Source: Streptomyces bikiniensis (GTDB taxonomy: Bacteria; Actinomycetota; Actinomycetes; Streptomycetales; Streptomycetaceae). From it: DNA of 64,000 nt. This document shows, piece by piece, positions 27,431-36,623 of this stretch. A model generated the notes under the pieces. It made no database searches, had not been told where the DNA came from, and saw only the letters and a list, made by a program, of their open reading frames with translations. Location: NCBI GenBank assembly GCA_000716465.1, contig JNWL01000030.1:1-64000 (forward strand), in the 5' to 3' direction. Both the position numbers and the translations under genes were made by a program. Position 1 is the stretch's first letter. Every line of letters begins with the position of its first letter.

Positions 27431-27450
27431 CTGAGCAAGCGCTTAGGCAG
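27431..27450. promoter_or_regulatory. Imperfect palindrome upstream of acyl-CoA dehydrogenase
   Basis: CTGAGCAAGC/GCTTAGGCAG, with central perfect AAGCGCTT (27437-27444), 58 bp upstream of the acyl-CoA dehydrogenase start. It resembles operators of TetR-family regulators of fatty-acid degradation genes in actinobacteria. It differs from the GTTAACG-type sites beside the TetR gene at 31444, so a different regulator is implied. Confidence 0.45.
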
Positions 27451-27507
27451 ATGCCCGGGCGTCGGAGCGACCGGCCGGACCAGGACAGGAACCGAAGGAG
27501 GCGGCTC

Positions 27508-28665
27508 GTGCGCCGTACCGTATTCAACGAGGACCACGAGGCGTTCCGGGAGACCATCCGGGCCTTCATCGAGGCCGAGGTCGTCCCCGTCTACGACGAG
27601 TGGTTCGCGGCCGGCCAGGCGCCCCGCGACTTCTACTACAAGCTCGGCGAGCTGGGCATCTTCGGCATCAACGTCCCCGAGGAGTTCGGCGGCGCGGGCC
27701 TGGACACCCACAAGTTCGAGGCCGTCCTGTACGAGGAGACCTCGCGCGCGGGCGTCCAGTTCGGCGGCTCCGGCGTCCACGTCCTCCTGGCCCTGCCGTA
27801 CATCAAGATGCTGGCCACCGGGGACCAGAAGAAGCGCTACCTGCCGAAGTTCGTCTCCGGCGAGGAGATGTGGGCGCTCGCCATGACCGAGCCGGGCACC
27901 GGCTCCGACGTCGCGGGCATGAAGACCACCGCCAAGCTCTCCGAGGACGGCACCCACTACGTCCTCAACGGCGCCAAGACCTTCATCACCGGCGGCGTCC
28001 ACGCCGACCGCGTGATCGTCTGCGCCCGCACCTCCGCCCCGTCGGCCGAGGACCGCCGCTTCGGCATCTCGCTCTTCGCCGTGGACACCAAGTCCGAGGG
28101 CTACTCGATCGGCCGCAAGCTCGACAAGCTCGGCCTGAAGACCTCCGACACCGCCGAGCTGGCGTTCGTCGACGTCAAGGTCCCCGTCGAGGACCTGCTC
28201 GGCGAGGAGGGCAAGGGCTTCTCCTACCTGGGCCACAACCTCGCCTCCGAGCGCTGGGGCATCGCCTTCGGCGCCTACGCGCAGGCCAAGGCCGCCGTCC
28301 GCTTCGCGCAGCAGTACGTGCAGGAGCGCACGGTCTTCGGCAAGCCGGTCGCGCACTTCCAGAACACCAAGTTCGAGCTGGCCGCCTGCCAGGCCGAGGT
28401 CGACGCCGCCGAGGCCGTCGCGGACCGCGCCCTGGAGGCCCTGGACGCGGGCGAGCTGACCCCGGCCGAGGCCGCGAGCGCCAAGCTGTTCTGCACCGAG
28501 GTCGCCCACCGCGTCATCGACCGCTGCCTCCAGCTGCACGGCGGCTACGGCTACATGAACGAGTACCCGATCGCCCGCCTGTACGCCGACAACCGCGTCA
28601 ACCGCATCTACGGCGGCACCAGCGAGATCATGAAGTCGATCATCGCGAAGTCGATGGGCCTGTAG
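27508..28665 (+). CDS. Acyl-CoA dehydrogenase (long-chain/isovaleryl-type active site)
   Basis: 385-aa FAD-dependent acyl-CoA dehydrogenase that introduces the alpha-beta double bond in acyl-CoA and passes electrons to ETF. N-terminal, middle and C-terminal domains are all present: ALAMTEPGTGSDVAGM binds flavin and substrate, and QLHGGYGYMNEYP and IYGGTSEI lie near the C terminus. The usual catalytic Glu before GTSE is Gly here. Instead, Glu248 in NLASERWG sits where isovaleryl/long-chain enzymes keep their base, so a branched or long-chain substrate is likely. GTG at 27508 follows AAGGAGG by six bases; a longer frame upstream has no ribosome site. First gene of a run with the thioesterase and CDF transporter. 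Confidence 0.92.
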   Translation: MRRTVFNEDHEAFRETIRAFIEAEVVPVYDEWFAAGQAPRDFYYKLGELGIFGINVPEEFGGAGLDTHKFEAVLYEETSRAGVQFGGSGVHVLLALPYIKMLATGDQKKRYLPKFVSGEEMWALAMTEPGTGSDVAGMKTTAKLSEDGTHYVLNGAKTFITGGVHADRVIVCARTSAPSAEDRRFGISLFAVDTKSEGYSIGRKLDKLGLKTSDTAELAFVDVKVPVEDLLGEEGKGFSYLGHNLASERWGIAFGAYAQAKAAVRFAQQYVQERTVFGKPVAHFQNTKFELAACQAEVDAAEAVADRALEALDAGELTPAEAASAKLFCTEVAHRVIDRCLQLHGGYGYMNEYPIARLYADNRVNRIYGGTSEIMKSIIAKSMGL

Positions 28666-28671
28666 GTCCCG

Positions 28672-29544
28672 GTGACCGAAGCGCACGGCGCCCTGGACGC
28701 CCTGCTCGATCTGCTCGACCTGGAGCGGATCGAGCGGGACATCTTCCGGGGGCAGTCCCGGTCCGCGCTCGTCCCCCGCGTCTTCGGCGGCCAGGTGGCC
28801 GCCCAGGCGCTCGTGGCGGCGGGCCGGACCGTGCCCGAGGATCGCCTCGCGCACTCCCTGCACGCGTACTTCCTGCGCCCCGGCGACCCCGGCGCGCCGA
28901 TCGTGTACGCGGTCGACCGCATCAGGGACGGGCGCTCCTTCACCACCCGCCGGGTCGTCGCCGTCCAGCACGGGCAGCCGATCTTCCACCTCTCCGCCTC
29001 CTTCCAGGCGTACGAGGACGGGCTCGACCACCAGGCGGACGTGCCGGCCGCGCCGGACCCGGAGTCGCTGCCGACGGCCGCCGAGACGCTGCCCCGGCAC
29101 CTGCCGGCGGAGGTCGCGGAGCGCCTTCTGGAGGCACGGGCGGCCGTGGACCTGCGGTACGTGGACACCCCGCCGTGGGGCTCGGTCGGAGAGCCGCGCG
29201 AACCGCGCTCGCAGGTGTGGTTCCGCACCAACGGCAAACTGGCCGACGACCCCCTCCTGCACGTCTGCCTGGCGACGTACGTCTCCGACATGACGCTGCT
29301 CGACTCCGTCCTGCTCGCGCACGGGCGGGGCGGCTGGGCCGTCGGGGACGTGGTGGGGGCCTCCCTCGACCACGCGATGTGGTTCCACCGGCCCTTCCGG
29401 GCCGACGAGTGGCTGCTGTACGACCAGGAGTCGCCGTCCTCCGCCGGCGGGCGCGGCCTCGGGCAGGCCAGGATCTGGACGCGGGACGGGAAGCTGGCCA
29501 TCTCGGTCATCCAGGAGGGTGTCGTTCGCGTGCCGCGCCCGTGA
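28672..29544 (+). CDS. tesB: Acyl-CoA thioesterase II (TesB family)
   Basis: 290-aa double hot-dog thioesterase that hydrolyses acyl-CoA to free acid and CoA. The N-terminal hot-dog contains RVFGGQVAAQALVAA and SLHAYFLRPGDP. The C-terminal half contains the Asp/Thr/Gln catalytic region (YVSDMTLLDSVL near 205, then SLDHAMWFHRPFRADEWLLY and GRGLGQARIW). GTG start six bases after the acyl-CoA dehydrogenase stop indicates coupling. A role in releasing CoA when branched-chain or fatty acyl-CoA accumulates fits the neighbours. Confidence 0.93.
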   Translation: MTEAHGALDALLDLLDLERIERDIFRGQSRSALVPRVFGGQVAAQALVAAGRTVPEDRLAHSLHAYFLRPGDPGAPIVYAVDRIRDGRSFTTRRVVAVQHGQPIFHLSASFQAYEDGLDHQADVPAAPDPESLPTAAETLPRHLPAEVAERLLEARAAVDLRYVDTPPWGSVGEPREPRSQVWFRTNGKLADDPLLHVCLATYVSDMTLLDSVLLAHGRGGWAVGDVVGASLDHAMWFHRPFRADEWLLYDQESPSSAGGRGLGQARIWTRDGKLAISVIQEGVVRVPRP

Positions 29545-29563
29545 CCGGGCATACGTTCCGATC

Positions 29564-30532
29564 ATGGGACGAGAGGTAGAGAGCGACACGGGCGACGGGA
29601 ACGGCGAGAGCACCTTCACCGTGATCGTGGCGGCGGCGGCGAACCTCGGGATCGCCGCCGCCAAGGCCGTCGCGGGCCTGGTCAGCGGGTCGAGCGCGAT
29701 GATGTCGGAGGCGGCCCACTCCCTCGCGGACACGGTCACCGAGATCATGCTGCTCACCGCGCTCCGGCGGAGCGGGAAGCCGGCCGACGAGGACCATCCG
29801 GTCGGGTACGCGGGCGAGCGGTACGTCTGGGCGATGCTGGCGGCCGTCGCGACCTTCGTCGGCGGCGCGGTCTTCTCCGTGTACGACGGGATCCACACCC
29901 TCACCCACGGCGAGGAGCCGGGCGACCCGCTCGTCTCGTACGTCGTCCTCGCCGTCGCCTTCGTCCTGGAGGGCTTCTCGCTGCGGACCGGGCTCCGGCA
30001 AGTCGGGGGCGAGGCGCGGCGGCGGAAGACCCCGTTCGCGACCTATCTGCGGCGCACCCCCGACACCACCGTCAAGGCGGTCGTCCTGGAGGACTCGGCC
30101 GCCCTGGTCGGCCTGCTGCTCGCGGCGGGCGGCCTGCTCGGCGGGCAGCTGACCGGCTCCGGCGTCTGGGACGGCGTCGCCTCGGTCCTCATCGGCGCGC
30201 TCCTCGTGTACGTGGCCTGGGTGCTGGGCCGTTCCAACGCCGAGCTGCTGGTCGGCCGCCCGCTGCCGGAGGAGATGCGGGAGGCCGTGCGCGCGGAGCT
30301 GCTCGCCGTCCCGCAGGTGGAGGCGGTCCTCGACCTCACGACCCTGATCCAGGGGCCGGGCGAGGCCCTGGTCGCCGCGAAGGTCGACTTCCGGGACGGG
30401 GTCCCGGCCGAGGAGGTCGAACGGGCCTGCGAGGAGGCCGAGGACCGGCTCCGCGCGCGCGTGCCGGCGGTCCGCCGGGTGTACCTGGACCCGACGCCGG
30501 GCGGAGGGCGACGGGGGCGGGGGCGGGACTGA
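29564..30532 (+). CDS. Cation diffusion facilitator (CDF)-type transporter with atypical metal site
   Basis: 322-aa CDF-family membrane protein, probably exporting a divalent cation by proton antiport. About six transmembrane helices are visible (FTVIVAAAANLGIAAAKAVA, then regions near 75, 105, 165 and 190), followed by a cytoplasmic domain (about 215-305). TM2 keeps the metal-binding pattern SEAAHSLADT (HxxxD). TM5 instead reads VVLEDSAALVGL without the second HxxxD/DxxxD, as in ZnT9-like members, so transport selectivity or activity may differ. Start ATG at 29564 lacks a strong Shine-Dalgarno. It follows the thioesterase by 19 bp. Confidence 0.85.
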   Translation: MGREVESDTGDGNGESTFTVIVAAAANLGIAAAKAVAGLVSGSSAMMSEAAHSLADTVTEIMLLTALRRSGKPADEDHPVGYAGERYVWAMLAAVATFVGGAVFSVYDGIHTLTHGEEPGDPLVSYVVLAVAFVLEGFSLRTGLRQVGGEARRRKTPFATYLRRTPDTTVKAVVLEDSAALVGLLLAAGGLLGGQLTGSGVWDGVASVLIGALLVYVAWVLGRSNAELLVGRPLPEEMREAVRAELLAVPQVEAVLDLTTLIQGPGEALVAAKVDFRDGVPAEEVERACEEAEDRLRARVPAVRRVYLDPTPGGGRRGRGRD

Positions 30533-30541
30533 ACCGGCGGC

Positions 30542-31330
30542 TCAGCCCAGACCGGCCGCGTCGAGCAGGTACGCCGTCATCGGCTCGTAGTAACGGGGGT
30601 CCAGGACGTGGTCGTCGAGCGGGACCGTGACCTGCATGGTGCCCTCGGCCTCGCCCAGGAAGAGGGCGGGGTCGTTGCAGTCCGCGTACCCGATGGAGTC
30701 GATGCCGCGCTGGCCCGCGCGCCCGGCCCAGCCGTGGTCCGCGACCACCAGGTCGGGCGCGGGCTCGCCCAGGACCTCCAGGCCGTCCAGGATCGCGTTC
30801 ATGGGCTCCGGGGAGTGGGTGTGCCAGAGGCTGGCGCCCCGCTCGAAGACGGCGACGTCGGCGAACTGCACGACGTACCCCTCGTCGGCGATCAGGCCGC
30901 CGGGGATGCGGACGACGTCGCAGCCCCGGGCGCGCAGCGCGGCCGCGACGCGGCTGTGGACGTCGATGAGGGAGCCGGGATGGCCGGTCGCGAAGAGGAC
31001 CCGCTCCCGCCCCTCGGCGGCCTTGCGGAGCCGGGCGGCCATCCGGTCCAGGGCGTCCACGGTCAGCTCGGGGTCGATGGTGTCCTGGCCGGTCCGGTGG
31101 GCCGGGTCGTCGACGACGCCGCACCGCTCGGCCATCACGGCGAGCACGTCCTGCTCGTCGGCCCAGCGGTCCCCGAGTTCGAGCCCGAGCCAGTAGTGCC
31201 GGTCGCCGTTGGCGAGTCTCCGGTAGTGGGAGAGGTTGTTGTCGCGCGGCGTGGCGACGTCTCCCGCGATCCGGGTGCGGACGAGGTGCTCGACGAGGGC
31301 GGGGCGGCTGAGTATCGGCATGGCACTCAT
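30542..31330 (-). CDS. Conserved protein of uncertain function (phosphatase-like annotation in Streptomyces)
   Basis: 262-aa soluble protein conserved in streptomycetes and, as I recall, labelled phosphatase there without strong evidence. Conserved-looking segments are RIAGDVATPRDNNLSHYRRL near the N terminus, FATGHPGSLIDVHSRVAAAL (about 110-130) and LVVADHGWAGRAGQRGIDSI (about 190-210). The His/Asp-rich ATGHPG and DHGW elements could bind metal or phosphate. There is no signal peptide. Start ATG at 31330; an ATG three codons in is equally possible because neither has a clear ribosome site. It converges on the CDF gene with nine bases between stop codons. Confidence 0.6.
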   Translation of the reverse strand: MSAMPILSRPALVEHLVRTRIAGDVATPRDNNLSHYRRLANGDRHYWLGLELGDRWADEQDVLAVMAERCGVVDDPAHRTGQDTIDPELTVDALDRMAARLRKAAEGRERVLFATGHPGSLIDVHSRVAAALRARGCDVVRIPGGLIADEGYVVQFADVAVFERGASLWHTHSPEPMNAILDGLEVLGEPAPDLVVADHGWAGRAGQRGIDSIGYADCNDPALFLGEAEGTMQVTVPLDDHVLDPRYYEPMTAYLLDAAGLG

Positions 31331-31443
31331 TCTGTCCGAGCCCCGGGGCCACCGGGGCCCGGATTCCGCCTCCTGGACGCCCCGGGCCCCCGGCGGCGAG
31401 CCGGTCGGCGTCCCGGAGGCCCCCGGCGGCGGGCCGGGCGGGC

Positions 31444-32043
31444 TCAGCCGGTCGCCAGCGCCCCGAAGGCCCCGTGGGCGAGGCGTCGCAGCAGTTCCTC
31501 CATGGGGCGGCGGCCGAGGGCGGCCAGGTGGGGGGTGGAGTTGAGCAGGCCGAAGACCGCGTGGACGGCGGTGCGGGCCTCGCTCTCGGGGGCGTCCGGG
31601 TACAGCTCGCGGACCGTCGCCACCCACAGCTCGACGTACTGCCGCTGGAGCTTGCGGACCCGCTTGCGGTCCTCGTCCTTGAGCCGGTCCAGCTCCCGGT
31701 CGTGGAGGGTGATCAGCGGCCGGTCGTCGAGGGCGAAGTCGATGTGCCCGTCGATGAGGGCGCCGAGCAGGGCCCGGGCGTCGCCGCCCGCCTCCCCCGC
31801 CCGCAGCCGGCCGCCGGCGAGCAGCCGCTCGCTGATGCCGACGAGCAGTTCGGCGAGCATCGCGTCCTTGCCGGGGAAGTGCCGGTAGAGACCGGGGCCG
31901 CTGATGCCGACCGCGGCCCCTATCTCGTCCACGCCCACGCCGTGGAAACCGCGCTCGGCGAAGAGGCGGGCGGCCTCCTTGAGGATCTGCTCGCGGCGCG
32001 TGGGGGCGTCGATCCTGCCGCCGGCGGTGGTAGTCGTGGCCAT
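31444..32043 (-). CDS. TetR-family regulator of the acyl-CoA carboxylase operon
   Basis: 199-aa TetR repressor. The N-terminal helix-turn-helix spans about 15-65 (RREQILKEAARLFAERGFHG, VDEIGAAVGISGPGLYRHFP). The C-terminal ligand domain is helical and would be expected to bind an acyl-CoA or similar metabolite. The gene is divergent from the carboxylase beta gene at 32130 across 86 bp that contain two related 16-bp palindromes, so it very probably represses both promoters. The 113-bp gap to the conserved gene on its 3' side holds a short GC hairpin (31340-31358) that may terminate it. Confidence 0.92.
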   Translation of the reverse strand: MATTTTAGGRIDAPTRREQILKEAARLFAERGFHGVGVDEIGAAVGISGPGLYRHFPGKDAMLAELLVGISERLLAGGRLRAGEAGGDARALLGALIDGHIDFALDDRPLITLHDRELDRLKDEDRKRVRKLQRQYVELWVATVRELYPDAPESEARTAVHAVFGLLNSTPHLAALGRRPMEELLRRLAHGAFGALATG

Positions 32044-32064
32044 GCCTTCATCCTAGACAACCCC

Positions 32065-32109
32065 GTTAGCGGTCGTTAACCTGTCCGCCATACGTTAACG
32101 CTCATTAAC
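32065..32109. promoter_or_regulatory. Twin TetR operators in divergent promoter
   Basis: Two 16-bp near-palindromes, GTTAGCGGTCGTTAAC (32065-32080) and GTTAACGCTCATTAAC (32094-32109), share the half-site GTTAAYG and start 29 bp apart. They fill the gap between the TetR gene and the carboxylase gene. The second ends 20 bp before the carboxylase ATG and so probably overlaps its transcription start. Confidence 0.7.
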
Positions 32110-32129
32110 CGGACAAGGGAGATCGGTCG

Positions 32130-33737
32130 ATGCAGCAGGCACCCGTGCTGTCGAGTGCGGCGGACCCCGCCTCGCCGGCCTGGCAGGCGAACGAGGCCGC
32201 CCACCACGAGCTGGCCGCCACCCTGCGCGCCAAGCTCGCGGCGGCCGCGCTGGGCGGGGGCGAGAAGGCCCGGGCGCGGCACACCGCGCGCGGCAAGCTG
32301 CTCCCCCGGGACCGGGTGGACACGCTCCTCGACCCGGGCTCGCCGTTCCTGGAGCTGGCCCCGCTCGCGGCGAACGGCATGTACGGCGACCAGGCCCCGG
32401 CCGCCGGCGTCGTCGCGGGCATCGGGCGGGTCTCGGGCCGCGAGTGCGTGATCGTCGCGAACGACGCCACCGTCAAGGGCGGCACGTACTACCCGATGAC
32501 GGTGAAGAAGCACCTGCGGGCCCAGGAGGTGGCCCTGGAGAACCGTCTCCCCTGCCTCTACCTGGTCGACTCCGGTGGCGCCTTCCTGCCGATGCAGGAC
32601 GAGGTCTTCCCCGACCGGGAGCACTTCGGCCGCATCTTCTACAACCAGGCCCGGATGTCCGGCGCGGGCGTCCCGCAGATCGCGGCCGTCCTCGGCTCCT
32701 GCACGGCCGGCGGCGCGTACGTCCCCGCGATGAGCGACGAGGCCGTGATCGTGCGGAACCAGGGCACGATCTTCCTCGGCGGCCCGCCCCTGGTGAAGGC
32801 CGCGACCGGCGAGGTCGTCACCGCCGAGGAGCTGGGCGGCGGCGAGGTCCACTCCCGGATCTCCGGCGTCACCGACCACCTCGCCGAGGACGACGCCCAC
32901 GCCCTGCGGATCGTCCGCAACATCGTCGCCACGCTCCCCGAGCGCGGCCCGCTCCCCTGGTCGGTCGAGCCCGCCGAGGAGCCGAAGGTCGACCCGTACG
33001 GCCTGTACGGGGCCGTGCCCGTCGACTCCCGCACCCCGTACGACGTGCGCGAGGTCGTCGCCCGGGTCGTGGACGGCTCCCGCTTCCAGGAGTTCAAGGC
33101 TGAGTACGGGCAGACCCTGGTCACCGGCTTCGCCCGCATCCACGGGCACCCGGTCGGCATCGTCGCCAACAACGGCATCCTGTTCGCCGAGTCCGCCCAG
33201 AAGGGCGCGCACTTCATCGAACTGTGCGACCAGCGCGGCATCCCGCTGGTGTTCCTCCAGAACATCACCGGCTTCATGGTCGGCAAGGCGTACGAGCACG
33301 GCGGCATCGCCAAGCACGGCGCCAAGATGGTCACGGCCGTCGCCACCACCCGGGTCCCGAAGCTGACCGTGGTCGTCGGCGGCTCGTACGGCGCGGGCAA
33401 CTACTCGATGTGCGGCCGGGCGTACTCCCCCCGCTTCCTGTGGATGTGGCCCAACGCCAAGATCTCCGTCATGGGCGGCGAGCAGGCCGCCTCCGTCCTC
33501 GCGACCGTCAAGCGCGACCAGCTCGGCGACGACTGGAGCGCGGAGGAGGAAGAGGCCTTCAAGGCCCCGATCCGCGAGCAGTACGAGACCCAGGGCAGCG
33601 CCTACTACGCGACCGCCCGGCTCTGGGACGACGGGGTCATCGACCCCCTGGAGACCCGGCAGGTCCTCGGCCTCGCCCTGACCGCCTGTGCCAACGCGCC
33701 CCTGGGAGACCCCCAGTTCGGCGTCTTCCGGATGTGA
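32130..33737 (+). CDS. Acyl-CoA carboxylase beta subunit (methylcrotonyl-CoA carboxylase type)
   Basis: 535-aa carboxyltransferase subunit that moves CO2 from carboxybiotin to an acyl-CoA. Two crotonase-fold halves carry the oxyanion elements: [20 protein letters not shown] and [14 protein letters not shown] in the N half, and [20 protein letters not shown] and [16 protein letters not shown] in the C half. The sequence pattern and the HMG-CoA lyase two genes downstream favour 3-methylcrotonyl-CoA (leucine breakdown). ATG at 32130 follows AAGGGAGA by eight bases. First gene of a four-gene run ending at 37784, probably repressed by the divergent TetR. Confidence 0.94.
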   Translation: MQQAPVLSSAADPASPAWQANEAAHHELAATLRAKLAAAALGGGEKARARHTARGKLLPRDRVDTLLDPGSPFLELAPLAANGMYGDQAPAAGVVAGIGRVSGRECVIVANDATVKGGTYYPMTVKKHLRAQEVALENRLPCLYLVDSGGAFLPMQDEVFPDREHFGRIFYNQARMSGAGVPQIAAVLGSCTAGGAYVPAMSDEAVIVRNQGTIFLGGPPLVKAATGEVVTAEELGGGEVHSRISGVTDHLAEDDAHALRIVRNIVATLPERGPLPWSVEPAEEPKVDPYGLYGAVPVDSRTPYDVREVVARVVDGSRFQEFKAEYGQTLVTGFARIHGHPVGIVANNGILFAESAQKGAHFIELCDQRGIPLVFLQNITGFMVGKAYEHGGIAKHGAKMVTAVATTRVPKLTVVVGGSYGAGNYSMCGRAYSPRFLWMWPNAKISVMGGEQAASVLATVKRDQLGDDWSAEEEEAFKAPIREQYETQGSAYYATARLWDDGVIDPLETRQVLGLALTACANAPLGDPQFGVFRM

Positions 33738-33751
33738 GGGGTTCTCGGAAC

Positions 33752-35683
33752 ATGTTCGACACCGTTCTTGTGGCCAACCGGGGCGAGATCGCGGTCCGGG
33801 TCGTCCGCACCCTGCGGGAGCTGGGCGTCCGCTCGGTGGCCGTGTACAGCGACGCGGACGCCGACGCCCGGCACGTGCGGGAGGCGGACACGGCGGTGCG
33901 GATCGGCCCGCCGCCGGCCGCCGAGTCGTACCTGTCGGTCCCCGCCCTGCTCGACGCGGCCCGCCGCACCGGCGCGCAGGCCGTCCACCCCGGCTACGGC
34001 TTCCTCGCGGAGAACGCCGGCTTCGCGCGGGCCTGCGCCGAGGCCGGGCTGGTCTTCATCGGCCCGTCCGCCGAGGCGATCTCCCTGATGGGCGACAAGA
34101 TCCGGGCCAAGGAGACCGTGAAGGCGGCGGGCGTGCCCGTCGTCCCCGGCGCCGCCGACCCCGAACTGGCCGAGGCCGCCCGCGAGCTGGGCGCGCCCGT
34201 GCTGCTCAAGCCCAGCGCGGGCGGCGGCGGCAAGGGCATGCGGCTCGTGCGGGACCTGGCGGTCCTGGACGAGGAGATCGCGGCGGCCCGGCGCGAGGCG
34301 CGCGCCTCCTTCGGCGACGACACCCTCCTCGTGGAGCGGTGGATCGACGGGCCCCGGCACATCGAGATCCAGGTCCTCGCCGACGCCCACGGCAACGTGA
34401 TCCACCTCGGGGAGCGCGAGTGCTCGCTCCAGCGCCGCCACCAGAAGATCATCGAGGAGGCCCCGTCCGTCCTCCTGACCCCGGAGCTCCGGGCCGCGAT
34501 GGGCGCGGCGGCGGTCGAGGCGGCCCGGTCCTGCGGCTACGTGGGCGCGGGCACGGTCGAGTTCATCGTTCCGGGCGGCGACCCCACCTCGTACTGCTTC
34601 ATGGAGATGAACACCCGGCTCCAGGTCGAGCACCCGGTGACCGAGCTGATCACCGGCATCGACCTGGTGGAGTGGCAGCTGCGGGTCGCCTCCGGCGAGC
34701 CGCTGCCCTTCGCCCAGGAGGACGTCCGGCTGGACGGCTGGGCCATCGAGGCCCGGATCTGCGCCGAGGACCCCTCCCGCGGCTTCCTGCCGTCGGGCGG
34801 CACGGTCCTGGCGCTGCACGAGCCGCAGGGCAACGGCGCGCGGACGGACTCGGGCCTGAGCGAGGGCACGGAGGTCGGCAGCCTGTACGACCCGATGCTC
34901 TCGAAGGTCATCGTGCACGCCCCGGACCGCCCCACGGCCCTGCGCCGCCTGCGCGCGGCCCTCGCGGACACGGTCACCCTGGGCGTCCCGACGAACGCAG
35001 GCTTCCTGCGGAGGCTGCTGGCCCACCCGGACGTGGTCTCCGGCGACCTCGACACCGGTCTGGTGGAGCGCGAGGCGGAAGGCCTCGTCCCCAAGGACGT
35101 CCCGGCCGAGGTGTACGCGGCGGCGGCGGCCGTACGGCTCGCGGAGCTGGCCCCGGCACCCCGGGACGGCTGGACGGACCCCTTCTCCGTGCCGAACGGC
35201 TGGCGCCTGGGCGGCACTCCGAACCCGCCCGTCTTCCCCGTACGCGTACCGGGCCTCGAACCGGTGACGGCGGAGGCGCCGCCCGGCGCCCGGGTGACGG
35301 GCTCCTCGGTGACGGTCGTCGTGGACGGGGTCACCCACACGTTCCACCGGGCCGGTGCCTGGCTGGGCCGCGACGGCGACTCCTGGCACGTCCTCGACCA
35401 CGACCCGGTCGAGGCGGCGCTCGGCGGGGCCGGGCGCGGCGGGGCGGACACGCTGGCCGCGCCGATGCCCGGCACCGTGACCGTGGTGAAGGTGTCCGTC
35501 GGGGACGAGGTGGAGGCCGGGCAGAGCCTGCTCGTCGTGGAGGCGATGAAGATGGAGCACGTCATCTCCGCCCCGCACGCCGGGACCGTCACCGAGCTGG
35601 ACGTCACGCCCGGCACCGCCGTCGCGATGGACCAGGTCCTGGCCGTCGTCACCCCGCACGGGACCTCCGGGGAGGAAGCGTGA
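33752..35683 (+). CDS. Biotin carboxylase/carrier alpha subunit of acyl-CoA carboxylase
   Basis: 643-aa subunit that carboxylates its own biotin with ATP and bicarbonate. The biotin carboxylase part (1-450) starts MFDTVLVANRGEIAVRVVRT and includes the ATP-grasp loop KPSAGGGGKGMRLV and MEMNTRLQVEHPVTE. A middle linker domain is followed by the C-terminal biotinyl domain with EAMKMEH (biotin Lys600). Length and order match methylcrotonyl/propionyl-CoA carboxylase alpha chains. ATG at 33752, 14 bases after the beta-subunit stop. Its stop overlaps the GTG start of HMG-CoA lyase by four bases. No biotin ligase is encoded nearby. Confidence 0.94.
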   Translation: MFDTVLVANRGEIAVRVVRTLRELGVRSVAVYSDADADARHVREADTAVRIGPPPAAESYLSVPALLDAARRTGAQAVHPGYGFLAENAGFARACAEAGLVFIGPSAEAISLMGDKIRAKETVKAAGVPVVPGAADPELAEAARELGAPVLLKPSAGGGGKGMRLVRDLAVLDEEIAAARREARASFGDDTLLVERWIDGPRHIEIQVLADAHGNVIHLGERECSLQRRHQKIIEEAPSVLLTPELRAAMGAAAVEAARSCGYVGAGTVEFIVPGGDPTSYCFMEMNTRLQVEHPVTELITGIDLVEWQLRVASGEPLPFAQEDVRLDGWAIEARICAEDPSRGFLPSGGTVLALHEPQGNGARTDSGLSEGTEVGSLYDPMLSKVIVHAPDRPTALRRLRAALADTVTLGVPTNAGFLRRLLAHPDVVSGDLDTGLVEREAEGLVPKDVPAEVYAAAAAVRLAELAPAPRDGWTDPFSVPNGWRLGGTPNPPVFPVRVPGLEPVTAEAPPGARVTGSSVTVVVDGVTHTFHRAGAWLGRDGDSWHVLDHDPVEAALGGAGRGGADTLAAPMPGTVTVVKVSVGDEVEAGQSLLVVEAMKMEHVISAPHAGTVTELDVTPGTAVAMDQVLAVVTPHGTSGEEA

Positions 35684-36615
35684 CCACCGGACTGCCCATG
35701 ACCGTCCCCGGCGCCGGGCTCCCCGCCCGGGTCCGGATCCACGAGGTGGGGGCCCGCGACGGCCTCCAGAACGAGAAGGCGGCCGTCCCGACCGAGGTGA
35801 AGGCGGAGTTCGTCCGCCGTCTCGCCGCGGCCGGTCTGTCCACCGTCGAGGCGACCAGCTTCGTGCGCCCCGAGTGGGTGCCCCAGCTGGCCGACGCCGA
35901 GGCCCTGTTCCCGCTGGTCCGCGACCTCCCGGTCCGCCTGCCGGTCCTGGTGCCGAACGAGCGCGGGCTCGACCGGGCGCTCGCGCTCGGCGCCCGGGAG
36001 ATCGCCGTCTTCGCCTCGGCCACCGAGTCCTTCGCCAAGGCCAATCTGAACCGGACCGTGGACGAGTCCCTCGCGCTCTTCGCGCCGACCGTCGTCCGGG
36101 CCGTGGAGGCCGGCCTGAAGGTCCGCGGCTACCTGTCCATGTGCTTCGGGGACCCGTGGGAGGGCCCGGTCCCGGTCGAGCAGGTCGTCCGGGTCGCCCG
36201 GGCCCTGGCCGACATGGGCTGCGACGAGCTGAGTCTGGGCGACACGATCGGCGTGGCGACCCCGGGCCACGTCGAGGCCCTGCTGACCGCGCTGAACGAG
36301 GCGGGCGTCCCCACCTCCCGCATCGCCGTGCACTTCCACGACACCTACGGACAGGCCCTGTCCAACACCCTGGCCGCGCTGCGGCACGGGGTGACCACGG
36401 TCGACGCCTCCGCCGGCGGCCTCGGCGGCTGCCCGTACGCGAAGAGCGCGACCGGCAACCTCGCCACCGAGGACCTCGTGTGGATGCTCGACGGCCTCGG
36501 CATCGAGACCGGGGTCGATCTGGCCGCCCTCACCGCCACGAGCGTGTGGATGGCCGAACAACTGGGCCGGCCCAGCCCGTCCCGCACCGTCCGCGCCCTC
36601 TCCCACAAGGAGTGA
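35680..36615 (+). CDS. Hydroxymethylglutaryl-CoA lyase
   Basis: 311-aa HMG-CoA lyase, which cleaves HMG-CoA to acetyl-CoA and acetoacetate in the last step of leucine catabolism. The TIM-barrel active site is clear: EVGARDGLQNE (catalytic Arg and metal-binding Asp), SLGDTIGVATPGHV, HFHDTYGQALSN (metal-binding histidines) and GGLGGCPYAKSATGN with catalytic Cys251. GTG at 35680 overlaps the carboxylase stop (GTGA) with GGAGG four bases upstream; an ATG six codons on is possible. Together with the carboxylase subunits and the acyl-CoA dehydrogenase, it forms a near-complete leucine pathway, lacking only a methylglutaconyl-CoA hydratase. Confidence 0.95.
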   Translation: MTTGLPMTVPGAGLPARVRIHEVGARDGLQNEKAAVPTEVKAEFVRRLAAAGLSTVEATSFVRPEWVPQLADAEALFPLVRDLPVRLPVLVPNERGLDRALALGAREIAVFASATESFAKANLNRTVDESLALFAPTVVRAVEAGLKVRGYLSMCFGDPWEGPVPVEQVVRVARALADMGCDELSLGDTIGVATPGHVEALLTALNEAGVPTSRIAVHFHDTYGQALSNTLAALRHGVTTVDASAGGLGGCPYAKSATGNLATEDLVWMLDGLGIETGVDLAALTATSVWMAEQLGRPSPSRTVRALSHKE

Positions 36616-36623
36616 AGGAACCC

